Source: Phycisphaeraceae bacterium (GTDB lineage: Bacteria > Planctomycetota > Phycisphaerae > Phycisphaerales > Phycisphaeraceae). Taken from it: a DNA stretch of 60,406 bases. Position 1 is the first letter of the stretch. Each line of letters starts with the position of its first letter. The stretch lies in assembly GCA_002704825.1 (NCBI GenBank), contig PAIY01000268.1:1-60406 (forward strand), given 5' to 3'. Positions 26,098 through 34,711 of the stretch are shown here, piece by piece. The notes below the pieces were generated by a model. The model saw nothing but the letters and a program-made list of their open reading frames with translations. It did not search any database and had not been told where the DNA came from. The position numbers were made by a program, and so were the translations under genes.

Positions 26098-27114
26098 ATG
26101 AGCGTAACCATTAAAGACATTGCCAACGAGACCGGTCTGTCATGGCCAACCGTCAGCCGCATCCTCAACGGCAAAGGTCAACTCTTCAAAGAAGAAACAC
26201 GCGATCGTGTCATCAAAAAAGCACAGGAGATGGGCTACGTCCCCAACGCAGCGGCGCGGCGAATCAAGTCCGACAAAACGTATCACATCGGCGCATTGCT
26301 GTTAAACACGCCCGATCATCCTTTGCATTATCCAGCATCCTTCGAAATTCTCCAAGGCATCAACCAATCACTTGAACAAGCCGGCTACGTGCTGTCCTTG
26401 ATTCGCATCAGTGATATTCATGAAAAAGATCCAGTACAGTCGCGTGTCTTTCGTGAAAAAATGCTTGATGGGATGGTCTGCCTCGACGCCTTGCCGGAGA
26501 ACCTGGTCCAGGTCGTCAAGAAACTGGTGCCCCGTTGTGTGTGGCTTGACTCCAATCACAAGGAAACACAGGCCTGTGTCTATCGTGACGAAGAGAATGT
26601 CGGCGAGGTGGCAGCAGAGCAAATGCTCGCACTGAAGTATCCGAAGATCAAGTTTCTGAGCGTGGTCCAAAGCTATCTGAAAAACAATCGCCACTTCAGT
26701 CACGATGCACGATTCAGTGGTATCAAAAAAGCCTGCAAAAAACATGGTGTTCAAGTCGAGCATGTGTTCATCCCCCACTGGACCACCCCCATCGATCCGC
26801 AACTGCTCACAGACCTTTGGCAGGAACCGGCAGGATTGATTGTCGACGGACCACACGATGTGGCACGTATCATCCGTAAATGCGGGATGATGAGTTTACC
26901 GGTCGGCCGAAAAATCGGCATCGCTAGCTGTGACATGACTGAAGACCTGCGCATCGCCATGCCGGGTCTGGCGCATGTGAGTAACGACCGCTATCACATC
27001 GGCCAACTTGGCGCGGAAATGATTCTCAAATTGCTCAAGAGAAAAACCGAGTCCTGCCCCGCCGTCACCGTCACCGGCAAATGGGTCGCAGGCGATACGG
27101 CGTGCGGTCCGTAA
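26098..27114 (+). CDS. LacI-family transcriptional regulator (LacI-1)
   Basis: A 338-residue protein starting at ATG 26098. Residues 1-55 are the LacI DNA-binding headpiece (VTIKDIANETGLSWPTVSRILNGKG, hinge YVPNAAARRIKS), and the rest is the periplasmic-binding-protein-like sensor (HIGALLLNTPDHPLH, VCLDALPENLV, GLIVDGPHDVAR, KIGIASCDM). An operator matching those in front of the 1333-residue protein and the heparinase-type lyase lies directly upstream, so this is their probable common regulator. It converges with the 1333-residue gene across 380 bases that hold two repeats. Confidence 0.94.
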   Translation: MSVTIKDIANETGLSWPTVSRILNGKGQLFKEETRDRVIKKAQEMGYVPNAAARRIKSDKTYHIGALLLNTPDHPLHYPASFEILQGINQSLEQAGYVLSLIRISDIHEKDPVQSRVFREKMLDGMVCLDALPENLVQVVKKLVPRCVWLDSNHKETQACVYRDEENVGEVAAEQMLALKYPKIKFLSVVQSYLKNNRHFSHDARFSGIKKACKKHGVQVEHVFIPHWTTPIDPQLLTDLWQEPAGLIVDGPHDVARIIRKCGMMSLPVGRKIGIASCDMTEDLRIAMPGLAHVSNDRYHIGQLGAEMILKLLKRKTESCPAVTVTGKWVAGDTACGP

Positions 27115-27153
27115 TCAATCAACAAAATCAATCATCTGTCATTTCTCCCAAAG

Positions 27154-27175
27154 CCGTGTCGCTCCTGCGGCACGG
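27154..27175 (-). repeat. Short hairpin repeat R7, copy 1
   Basis: CCGTGTCGC (27154-27162) and GCGGCACGG (27167-27175) form a 9-bp stem with one mismatch. Its reverse complement recurs at 32081-32102 with one base changed. It lies 40 bases after the LacI-1 stop; without a T run it is a poor terminator. Confidence 0.75.
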
Positions 27176-27241
27176 ATTGCCTTAAACACATCAGCACATC
27201 AGCACATCACTCATACCAATTCCCGTAAAACGCGTGCTTGC

Positions 27242-27318
27242 TTGAGCAGCGTATGTCAATCCGGTGCCCGTTGCGCATCCGTCAATCCAAGGGGAACCGG
27301 TTAACACCCGGTGCTCAT
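27242..27318 (+). repeat. Palindromic repeat R2, diverged copy
   Basis: Compared with the near-perfect 81-base palindrome at 31790-31870, this copy keeps TTGAGCA at its left end, CCGGTGCCCGTTG in the middle and TTAACACCCGGTGCTCA at its right end, with a worn left arm. It lies in the 380-base gap between LacI-1 and the 1333-residue gene; with R7 it accounts for most of that gap. Confidence 0.8.
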
Positions 27319-27494
27319 GAATGGACACGCACGCGTTCTTGATGGGAAGGGCAATAAGCCCGTATGCCCGACGCCCGACGCCCGACGCGGCATTGAAATC
27401 AATCGTCATCACACCAACACAACAAAGGCAGCCAACTTTCGTCACCCGCCTTTGTCATTTTGATATTCACTTCAATATTTCGCTGATTGCCCAA

Positions 27495-30400
27495 TCACTC
27501 CCCGAACACCATGATCGGCCAGAGATGCGGGCGACGGTCACAGTGCATGCCCTGCTCCGTTGCCAAACTCGCGCCCTTGCGTGGCCAGGCTCGATCCGCA
27601 TCGATGTCATGAATGTACATCCCAAAGCCTGCTTTGTACCCCTTCTCAAAACGCATGGGTTCGAGATAGCGAGCGGGGAAGATCATCACATAGCTGTAGC
27701 CGTCGGATGTGCGTTGGTATTGACAGGTCACGCCGCGCGACGCTTCCTCCTTGGTGGGCATATCCAAACCGCCAGCATATTGCATGTTCGGCTCGTAAAA
27801 TCGCAGCACGGTTCCAGGACCATTGGTTGCTTTGACATTGCCTGCGTAAAAATCATAGCGGTAGTCATCCAGATCAAACCCCTTGGTCTGATTGGTGCGA
27901 CCGTTGGCTGTGGTGTCGAAGTACAACTCCACACAGCCATCATGCATGTACATCTGGCCCGGATTCCAACGTGACGGCTCGGTGAGATGAACCATATCAT
28001 CCACCGTATGAATCCGCAGGTAGAGATGATCCTTGTCCCATGCCAATTGATAGGTCACATCCAGATCACCTTTGTAGCCATGCTTGAGCGGTGGTTCATC
28101 CTGGTTGACTTTCTGCACGAAGACATTGTCCATGGCAATGGCAGGAATCTTGCCCCACAACGGTGAGGCAGGGTCGGCAGGCAAAGGACTGGCGGTGTGC
28201 GGGATGTAGAAATACCCCATATTCCAAGGCACATTGAAGGCTGGGCCAGCATCCTGCTTCACGTGAATCTGATCCGACCAACTGAACATCTTCCCATACG
28301 AATGGTCAGCAGGCCCGTTGATCTGAACCGTCTGATTCTGCTTGGCGGCGACGGTGTAAGGAATCTGTTGATCGGTGAGTTGCACCTTGCCTGTGAGTTG
28401 GCGGTTGGTCTGGTTTTTCAGTTCCAGTTTCACATGCCCATCAACGTCGGGAACCACAGCCACGTTGAGCGTGTTACTGCCACCAATCACATCAGCCTGA
28501 TTCATGGCTGTGACAAGCTGCTGCGTCTGCCCCTTTTTACCGATAATGAAGATCGGCGCCGGAGCAAGTTGCAACACGGCTTGACCATCTTCCATCGGAG
28601 CTTTGCGGCTGTTGCCCATCATGTCCATGAACTGTGGCGAGAGACCATGCAAATCAACATGGATCTGCGGACCGCGTTCCAAGCCATCTTCGACGCGATC
28701 AATCGCACACCAGATGGCAATGACAGGCTCGCCCTGTTCATTCTCAAATGCATAGCCACGAATCCCACCCATCGGCCGAATGTCCGCAATGAACTTGGGC
28801 TTGGGCAGTAAATGTCCGAGTGTGTTGGGAACTTTGCACATTGCCCATGGGGAAAGGTAGAAATCCAGGTACGGCCTTGCCATCCAGATGTTGGTTGAGC
28901 GCAACTGCGGCCAATGTTTCAAACTCATCACGAACATACGGCAAACCCACGTGGCATGCATGTACTCGCGCCAACCCCAGTTGTAAGTCGGGACGCCCGA
29001 GAGGTAGGAATCGCCCCATGCGTCCGCTCCCCATTCGGGTAAATCCATCGGGAGCATGTTAAAACACTCGGTAAAATCGATGGGGGTGTTTTCGTCGTAA
29101 CCATAACGCAGCATCTGCTCCTTAAGTCGCTGCGTCTCGGCATCCCAGTCATTGGTACCCCCTGAACCGTCAAGGTTCCAATACGGGTGTACCGCGATGG
29201 CATCCCACTTGACCTTGCCACGACTCTCCTTGAGATATGCTTCCATCTCGTGAAAACCACGAGTCATGGAATAACCGGATGTGCCACCATCGGGATACAC
29301 CGTGATGTCAGGGTTGGCACGTTTGAAGCCGTGATACGAAGGAATCTGAATCAGTTCGGAAAATTCCTTGAAGCGTTTTCGCTTGAGTAAGGGGGCGCCT
29401 TCGACTTCGGTACACAACGCCCAGTTTCTAACCCACGGGCGGAGTTTGGCAGCATCATACGCAGCCTGTTCAACACGTTTGGCTAAATCTGCTGGCGGCT
29501 GGGACATGCTCTTTTTGATACTTTGTAGTAACGTCCGTTGCTCACCCTTGACGACATCCGAAGCAATGGCAAGGAGATTCTCAATCCCGTATTGCTCAAG
29601 CAGATCATGTTCGATTTGATATTGACTGCTGTAACTGGTCGAACCAAAGCCCCATCGCTGGAAACGTGCCAGGGTGTCATGGGTGCGCGTGTTTCGAAAA
29701 GCATGTGTCAGTGAACCGAACAGGTTCTTGGACGGACGTTGATTTTTCAGCGAGGTCATCACATCCAAGCGATAAAAATCGGTATAGGTTTGCTGTGATG
29801 ATGTGGTGTATGTTGCTTTGAGAACAAAGACACCCTGGCCGATCTGTTCCTGTTTGAGATTCAATGGCAGGACGGTTTGGCCCCTGGTATCCAGTGTAAA
29901 ACTCTGATCATCGGTGAAGAGGACTTCCTTAAAGACGTTCTCCAATTCCAGGTGAACCTGCCCGGTCATGCCCGGCTTGCCTGACATGGCCAAACGTGCA
30001 TCAAGCGACTGCCCGACCTGCAAGGCATTATCCGGATCACGGGTCAACAACCAACCTTCCACATCCGGGCTGGTGAATTCGGTGAGTTGAGTGCCTTCCT
30101 CAATTTGGATGCCATCGATCCAGAGATTGCTTGAGGGACCTGTGAGTAACAGGTTGATCGCAAGGTGGTCGGAGTTGTAAACGAAGCTGTAGCGTTTCCA
30201 TTCCGTAGTGGCTTGAAACTTTGTATCAAAACCGGCTTGCCAACCCTTGGCGCTCCCACGTAACGGACTGAATGCACCAAAGCCAAAGCTCTGCCCTGCC
30301 TTGTCGGACTTGGCGTAGCAACTGATGGTGTAGGTTTGGTTTTTCTTGACGGGAATCGTGAAGGACATCATGGCCTGACGTGATGGCGCGTGCTTGATGA

Positions 30401-31496
30401 TTAGACACTGCTTGCCGAGGTATCCGTCGTTGGAGATGCTATACGCCTGTACATCTGTCGGAACATACCGGGCGCCGCCCCACCACCATTTCCAGTACCG
30501 CAGTCCCTGTTCAAAACTGGGATTGGGCATGATGTTCCGTGTGATGGGTGCTTGAAAGTACAAGCGGTCATTGCCCCAGAAATCGGTCCCTGCAATGGGC
30601 GGTTGCGCTTTTTCATCGGCCTTGGCGGTCATGCCCAGATCAATGACCAGCGAATCCTGCGCACGCGGTTGGCGGTTGTTTGTACGGATGATCATCTCAT
30701 AGCGATCGCTACCGGGCTTGAGATTGCTTTCACGCATGTCAAAGCTCAGGAACTCTGACGTGCTGACAGAGAACTGTTGCAACGGATCATTGGGTGCGTA
30801 GGTCAATTTCAGATCATTGCCCTGCGTGACGAGGCGTTGTTCTTTGGCGAGTTTGCCTGCGGATTCAAAGGTGATTGTTTTGCCGTTGACAGCGATGGGT
30901 TGATCGCGGTAATGCTTGGAGAAGATCAGCCATGGCGTGAGTGTGATCGTGTTGCCGTAGTCTTTGAGTTGTTCCTGCGTGATGCCCATGTCCCATGCCA
31001 GAATGATCTTGCTGCCATCACCTTGCTTGAGCGTCTGGGTGTACACTGCTTTTTTACCATCCGGCAGGAGATAGGGTTTACGGTAGGTAATCGTTTGAGC
31101 CTGCTTGTCGATGAGCAGTTTGGCAGGATCATCTTTGATCCCTTTAAACGGATATCCCGCACCGGTCGGACCATTTGCAGACCCCCAGCATTGAATATTC
31201 ATGATCACGCGACCATCAATGATCACTGAGATTCGTTGATCGCGATCCGTGAGGTAATGCCCTGCATGACCACGCACTGTCACAGACTTGTTGCCTGCGG
31301 AGAAGACGGGCCAATCGTATGTTTTGTCATGTTTGACAAACGAGCCGACATTGAGCTGCGGCTTCTGGACATCCACACCGGACGCCTTGAAAGGAGGCGA
31401 CATGTCAGGCAAGAGCGATTGGGCATGCGTTGTCGCAGCCACCGCCAAGAGGACACCAAGCAACCAGCCGCAAACGATACGTCGAGATAAGGCCAT
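27495..31496 (-). CDS. Secreted 1333-residue multidomain protein, GH39-like barrel with two CBMs
   Basis: Start ATG 31496 after AGGGAG; signal peptide 1-25. Residues about 30-310 form a beta-sandwich domain I do not recognise. About 325-490 is a CBM4/9-like jelly roll (MPNPSFEQGLRYWKW to LWIDGIQIEEG). About 500-600 is Ig-like. About 615-950 is a clan-A-type barrel with Glu697 (NWALCTEVEG) at the acid/base position and Glu810 (PIDFTECFN) at the nucleophile position, and WDAIAVHPYW between them. About 1110-1333 is a CBM9-like domain (AWDKDHLYLRIHTVDD, DGCVELYFDTT). Family placement near GH39/GH5 is by architecture. A perfect LacI-type palindrome lies 66 bases upstream of the start. Repeats R7 and R2 occur on both sides of the gene. 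Confidence 0.78.
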   Translation of the reverse strand: MALSRRIVCGWLLGVLLAVAATTHAQSLLPDMSPPFKASGVDVQKPQLNVGSFVKHDKTYDWPVFSAGNKSVTVRGHAGHYLTDRDQRISVIIDGRVIMNIQCWGSANGPTGAGYPFKGIKDDPAKLLIDKQAQTITYRKPYLLPDGKKAVYTQTLKQGDGSKIILAWDMGITQEQLKDYGNTITLTPWLIFSKHYRDQPIAVNGKTITFESAGKLAKEQRLVTQGNDLKLTYAPNDPLQQFSVSTSEFLSFDMRESNLKPGSDRYEMIIRTNNRQPRAQDSLVIDLGMTAKADEKAQPPIAGTDFWGNDRLYFQAPITRNIMPNPSFEQGLRYWKWWWGGARYVPTDVQAYSISNDGYLGKQCLIIKHAPSRQAMMSFTIPVKKNQTYTISCYAKSDKAGQSFGFGAFSPLRGSAKGWQAGFDTKFQATTEWKRYSFVYNSDHLAINLLLTGPSSNLWIDGIQIEEGTQLTEFTSPDVEGWLLTRDPDNALQVGQSLDARLAMSGKPGMTGQVHLELENVFKEVLFTDDQSFTLDTRGQTVLPLNLKQEQIGQGVFVLKATYTTSSQQTYTDFYRLDVMTSLKNQRPSKNLFGSLTHAFRNTRTHDTLARFQRWGFGSTSYSSQYQIEHDLLEQYGIENLLAIASDVVKGEQRTLLQSIKKSMSQPPADLAKRVEQAAYDAAKLRPWVRNWALCTEVEGAPLLKRKRFKEFSELIQIPSYHGFKRANPDITVYPDGGTSGYSMTRGFHEMEAYLKESRGKVKWDAIAVHPYWNLDGSGGTNDWDAETQRLKEQMLRYGYDENTPIDFTECFNMLPMDLPEWGADAWGDSYLSGVPTYNWGWREYMHATWVCRMFVMSLKHWPQLRSTNIWMARPYLDFYLSPWAMCKVPNTLGHLLPKPKFIADIRPMGGIRGYAFENEQGEPVIAIWCAIDRVEDGLERGPQIHVDLHGLSPQFMDMMGNSRKAPMEDGQAVLQLAPAPIFIIGKKGQTQQLVTAMNQADVIGGSNTLNVAVVPDVDGHVKLELKNQTNRQLTGKVQLTDQQIPYTVAAKQNQTVQINGPADHSYGKMFSWSDQIHVKQDAGPAFNVPWNMGYFYIPHTASPLPADPASPLWGKIPAIAMDNVFVQKVNQDEPPLKHGYKGDLDVTYQLAWDKDHLYLRIHTVDDMVHLTEPSRWNPGQMYMHDGCVELYFDTTANGRTNQTKGFDLDDYRYDFYAGNVKATNGPGTVLRFYEPNMQYAGGLDMPTKEEASRGVTCQYQRTSDGYSYVMIFPARYLEPMRFEKGYKAGFGMYIHDIDADRAWPRKGASLATEQGMHCDRRPHLWPIMVFGE

Positions 31497-31560
31497 GGGA
31501 ACTCCCTGTTTCTATGAGCCAATGCCTGTCATCATATCACGATCACGGCATTTTACACTA

Positions 31561-31576
31561 ATGCACACGTGTGCAA
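31561..31576. promoter_or_regulatory. LacI-type operator upstream of the 1333-residue gene
   Basis: ATGCACACGTGTGCAA contains the perfect 14-bp palindrome TGCACACGTGTGCA (31562-31575), 66 bases before the start codon. It is the best of four related boxes and fits the LacI-family TGnA...TnCA pattern with a central CG. Confidence 0.75.
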
Positions 31577-31685
31577 AGTATATGCAGGGGATGATAGCGA
31601 GGTCAAGATGTCGCGTGAAAATTTTGAGATGACAGTGAGATTAAAGCCGTTGAAAAGAAATATTCTCCATATCATCACATGATTC

Positions 31686-31769
31686 GTCACTCCCGCGCCC
31701 CCGGAAGTCGGGAATCCAGTGGCATTCTCAAGACGCTTGCAGATATCACTGGACTCTCGCCTGCGGACA
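31686..31769. repeat. REP-like palindromic repeat R3, copy 2
   Basis: It opens with GTCACTCCCGCGC as in the copy at 10204. Its loop, reverse-complemented, reads GTGATATCTGCAAGCGTC, matching the loop of copy 1 with one change, so the centre is inverted relative to the arms. Its right end merges with the composite element that starts at 31765. Confidence 0.75.
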
Positions 31770-31978
31770 TGATGCATGTCGTTTTTAAAGTTGAGCACCG
31801 GGTGTCAACCCGGTGCCCGTTGTGCATACGTTTATCCAAGGGGGCACCGGGTTAACACCCGGTGCTCAACTTGTCGAAGAATTGTGTCGTGTAAGTTCGA
31901 CCCTTAAATCATCAATCATCACGTGCCATAATCATCACGTGCCATGCAAACACTTGTAAAACGACATGCATCATGTCC
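31765..31978. repeat. Composite palindromic element (R2 palindrome plus R1) with 21-bp terminal inverted repeats
   Basis: The ends, GGACATGATGCATGTCGTTT.. (31765-31785) and its complement (31958-31978), are 21-base perfect inverted repeats. Inside are R2, an 81-base palindrome with about 29-base arms and one mismatch (31790-31870), and R1 (31881-31975) with an internal duplication of AATCATCACGTGCCAT. The same R2-R1 order is seen at the right end of the window. No coding frame is present; it could be a MITE or a non-autonomous relic. It fills much of the 722-base gap 31497-32218. Confidence 0.8.
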
Positions 31979-32080
31979 CTGCGCGGGCAAGACGGAGGGT
32001 GAAGATTCATTCTTGTAAACGCTCAAATGCGGTGATCATCCGGGATCGCAAGACATGTGTCGCGCAATAGTCAAGGCAAC

Positions 32081-32102
32081 CCGTGCCGCGGGAGCGACAC
32101 GG
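32081..32102 (+). repeat. Short hairpin repeat R7, copy 2
   Basis: CCGTGCCGC and GCGACACGG pair around GGGA; it is the inverse of 27154-27175 with one base changed. The two copies bracket the 1333-residue gene in inverted orientation. Confidence 0.75.
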
Positions 32103-32116
32103 CTTTTGAGTGAGAA

Positions 32117-32150
32117 TAAAAAAAAGCCGCGTCCGGGTGGGGACACGGCT
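32117..32150 (-). terminator. Terminator after the heparinase-type lyase gene
   Basis: AGCCGCGTCC (about 32125-32134) and GGACACGGCT (32141-32150) pair with one mismatch; on the minus strand the stem runs into T8 (plus-strand A8, 32118-32125). It lies about 70 bases past the stop codon. Confidence 0.88.
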
Positions 32151-32218
32151 GTGATGTTATTTGAATTGTCAGACCGCATTGCGTTGATGCGTTCAACGGT
32201 CAGATGGATTGTCAGAAA

Positions 32219-34339
32219 TTATTGCAGTTCGAAACCGGGATCGATGTTCTTGCCATCGAGTTCCAACGCCTGATCCGACTCATTGATTTGGATGATGTCG
32301 GTTCCAGTCGCGGTTTGGATTTGCAGCAGGTGTCCGTCGACGCCGTTGCTTGCGAGCGTTTGGACGGACTTGACGTGTGCGTCTTTGCCGGTTGGGCGTG
32401 CGTCGATGACGGTGACGAGCGCGACATCCTTGCCGGTGACTTTGAAGCAGCTACCGGTCAAGGGTGCGGCCGCGATGCCGTCCCCGCCTTCGGGTGTCCC
32501 GCTGTAGTGATGCTTGGCAGCGGTTTGCCAGAGATCAACACTTGCAGGCACATCCATATTCACGCCAACCATCAACAGGTCCGCGGTCGCCTTGTCGCTT
32601 GCGAATTGCAACCGCCCTGCCTGGTCCAACGGGTGTCGGTTGGTCAGACGGCGTTCGGGTTGCGGGCGTTCACTCCAGAACAGGCGCTTGATGTCGTAGG
32701 TGTGTTCGACACGTTCGGTCATCTTACCGACACCGACTGCGTTGCCGAAGCTGTGGAACATCCACTGGTATTCGTGCAGTTGGTCATCGAGGGAAACCAG
32801 CGTGTCGCGGATGATCCAATAGCGGCGATCGACAAAGAGCAGGGTTCGACGGTGTCTTGCCAAACCGGGGAAGCATTCGTCATAGCGGGTGCACCAGTAT
32901 CCGACTTCCGAACGAGGGTCATGGAAGACCGGGCGATTGGGGATCTCACCCAGACCGCCGAGTGCGGAGACCACCTGCAGACGCTTGCCGTTTTCGACAT
33001 CAACGTGCAGGGCTTTGCCGTTACATTGCTGTTGGGTATGTCCGTCGACGGTGACAAGGTTACGATCATGCGAACGTTCGGAGATCAGCGGATCGCAGAG
33101 AATGGGTTCGTCATTACAGGTTAATTCAAAGTTGAGTTTGTCCTGACCGCCCCCATGGGATGAGCCTTGGAATCCGTAGCGGAAGAACATGCTGCAGGCG
33201 TCGGCTTCCCAACTGCTGCGGAGGATGGCAATGCCTGCCTGGTCAAAATGTGAGTCGAGGAATGTCGGCGCCTTGGCATTATCCGGTTGTTCGTAAACAT
33301 AGAACTCTGAGCCTTGAGGCCAATGTCGGAACATGGGCACCCACGGGCGTTCATGCATGCGATTAATCGCCCAACCGACTTCGGGGATTTTGTATTCGCG
33401 GTAGAAGTAGCATGTCGCGTCCCAGTGATTCACACGATCGCGCATGGTCAGCAAACGCAATGACGAACCGGGAATCAGGCGGTTGATCCAACCCCATGAG
33501 GCCTTTTCAAAACCCGGGCCGTAGTCACCAGCCTTGAAAAAGTCATGTCCCTGAACATTGCGCATGATCCGGGCGTTGTACTGGATGGCTTTGACCGCTG
33601 CTTCGCAATAGGGACCGATTTCATAATGACAGCCATCATCCATGATCGTGGACATCAGTCGATGCATGTTGGCCACGCATTTGTCCATGGTGACCTTGGC
33701 ACGAATGGGGTTCTCATCAAACAAGGCAGAGAGATACGAGCCACCGTTGAGCCAGGCAGACCGGTTGTTGTCCATCTTGGTAAACTCTTCATGCAGACAG
33801 CAGAGTTGATGGAACAGGCTCATCATGGTTTCAAACTCGACACACTGGTCAGCAGAGAGATAATTCTTGCCATAGATCACATCGTAGAGATGCGCGGTGC
33901 TGAACCAGATCATCGGGTCAATGATGTGATTCTCTGCCAGACCGCCCCAGAACTCGCCGGTCCACGTGCCTTTTTTCAGTCCGCCCATGAGGTCACGCCA
34001 GATGGGTGATTTGGTTCGGTAGTAGCTGAGTACGTCTTCGAGAAAGGTGGCAACGAGCTTGCCGGTGTGATCATCCTGATCGACGACGTGACACATGGCA
34101 GCTTTGAGAGCGGTTTTGTTGACGCCGGGATGAAAGTCGAGTTTGACGCTGTTAAAGCCGGTCATCCCCATGTTGCCCGACGGGCCTTGCATACTCAGGT
34201 AATCCAATGCTGCCAACTCCTGGCGATAGCGGTCGAGCTTTTCTTTCCAGAAGGGTAATTGGGCATTGGCTTGTAAACGCGGGAAATCCTCAGGTGTCAT
34301 CCAGACACACGGATGGGCAATCTCTTGCCAAAGACTCAT
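32219..34339 (-). CDS. Heparinase II/III-type polysaccharide lyase
   Basis: A 706-residue protein without signal peptide. The N-terminal 350 residues form an (alpha/alpha) toroid, with NNRSAWLNGGSY and GCHYEIGPYCEAA (His238, Tyr239) as likely active-site segments. The C-terminal half is the Hepar_II_III beta-sandwich, opening FQGSSHGGGQDKLNFEL (His395) and continuing DEPILCDP. This arrangement matches PL12/PL15/PL17/PL21-type lyases that eliminate uronic-acid-containing glycans; which one cannot be told. Action in the cytoplasm or after unusual export is implied. An operator like that of the 1333-residue gene lies 129 bases upstream, so both probably belong to LacI-1's regulon. Confidence 0.85.
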   Translation of the reverse strand: MSLWQEIAHPCVWMTPEDFPRLQANAQLPFWKEKLDRYRQELAALDYLSMQGPSGNMGMTGFNSVKLDFHPGVNKTALKAAMCHVVDQDDHTGKLVATFLEDVLSYYRTKSPIWRDLMGGLKKGTWTGEFWGGLAENHIIDPMIWFSTAHLYDVIYGKNYLSADQCVEFETMMSLFHQLCCLHEEFTKMDNNRSAWLNGGSYLSALFDENPIRAKVTMDKCVANMHRLMSTIMDDGCHYEIGPYCEAAVKAIQYNARIMRNVQGHDFFKAGDYGPGFEKASWGWINRLIPGSSLRLLTMRDRVNHWDATCYFYREYKIPEVGWAINRMHERPWVPMFRHWPQGSEFYVYEQPDNAKAPTFLDSHFDQAGIAILRSSWEADACSMFFRYGFQGSSHGGGQDKLNFELTCNDEPILCDPLISERSHDRNLVTVDGHTQQQCNGKALHVDVENGKRLQVVSALGGLGEIPNRPVFHDPRSEVGYWCTRYDECFPGLARHRRTLLFVDRRYWIIRDTLVSLDDQLHEYQWMFHSFGNAVGVGKMTERVEHTYDIKRLFWSERPQPERRLTNRHPLDQAGRLQFASDKATADLLMVGVNMDVPASVDLWQTAAKHHYSGTPEGGDGIAAAPLTGSCFKVTGKDVALVTVIDARPTGKDAHVKSVQTLASNGVDGHLLQIQTATGTDIIQINESDQALELDGKNIDPGFELQ

Positions 34340-34467
34340 GATCAGTACTCGCTTGGTGAAGTGACGTGGTCAACGTCATAAAGATGAATGGGGAAAACAC
34401 AGGAAGCTGCGATTTGAAACATGACCATGTTTTATCAAACAAACTCATGTCCCAATCCCAGCCCCTT

Positions 34468-34483
34468 TTACACACGTGTTCAT
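34468..34483. promoter_or_regulatory. LacI-type operator upstream of the lyase gene
   Basis: TTACACACGTGTTCAT matches TTGCACACGTGTGCAA at 13 of 16 positions with an intact ACACGTGT core. It is 129 bases before the lyase start, in a 372-base gap (34340-34711) that otherwise holds only the terminator at 34636. Confidence 0.6.
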
Positions 34484-34635
34484 CCTAGCGGTCGATGAGA
34501 AGTGGTCAATTGGTTTTGATGAAATTTTCGACAAAATCATCAGTTCTTTGTGATTGTTATAACAATCCTGTACTGCACATGAATAGACTTGCCATGCGAC
34601 ATATTTTTATCAATTTTCATCACCCCAAAGCGCAT

Positions 34636-34664
34636 AAAAAAACACCGGCATGTTTACCGGTGTT
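34636..34664 (-). terminator. Terminator after the deacetylase gene
   Basis: ACACCGG (34642-34648 region) and CCGGTGT pair around a 9-base loop; on the minus strand the stem is followed by T7. It lies about 48 bases after the stop of the NodB-type gene. Confidence 0.85.
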
Positions 34665-34711
34665 GCGGTTGGTGTTGTGGTTGGTCTTAATGTTGGTTTG
34701 AACCGATCCGC

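Noticed and set aside
27321-27974. 217-codon frame antisense to the end of the 1333-residue gene
   Set aside because: Overlaps the CBM9-like domain coded on the other strand; composition typical of a shadow frame.
31760-31990. CRISPR-like repetition in the repeat cluster
   Set aside because: Repeats are palindromes and one tandem duplication, without equal spacers or cas genes.
32204-33124. 306-codon frame antisense to the lyase
   Set aside because: Fully antisense to conserved Hepar_II_III sequence; valine/aspartate-rich shadow.
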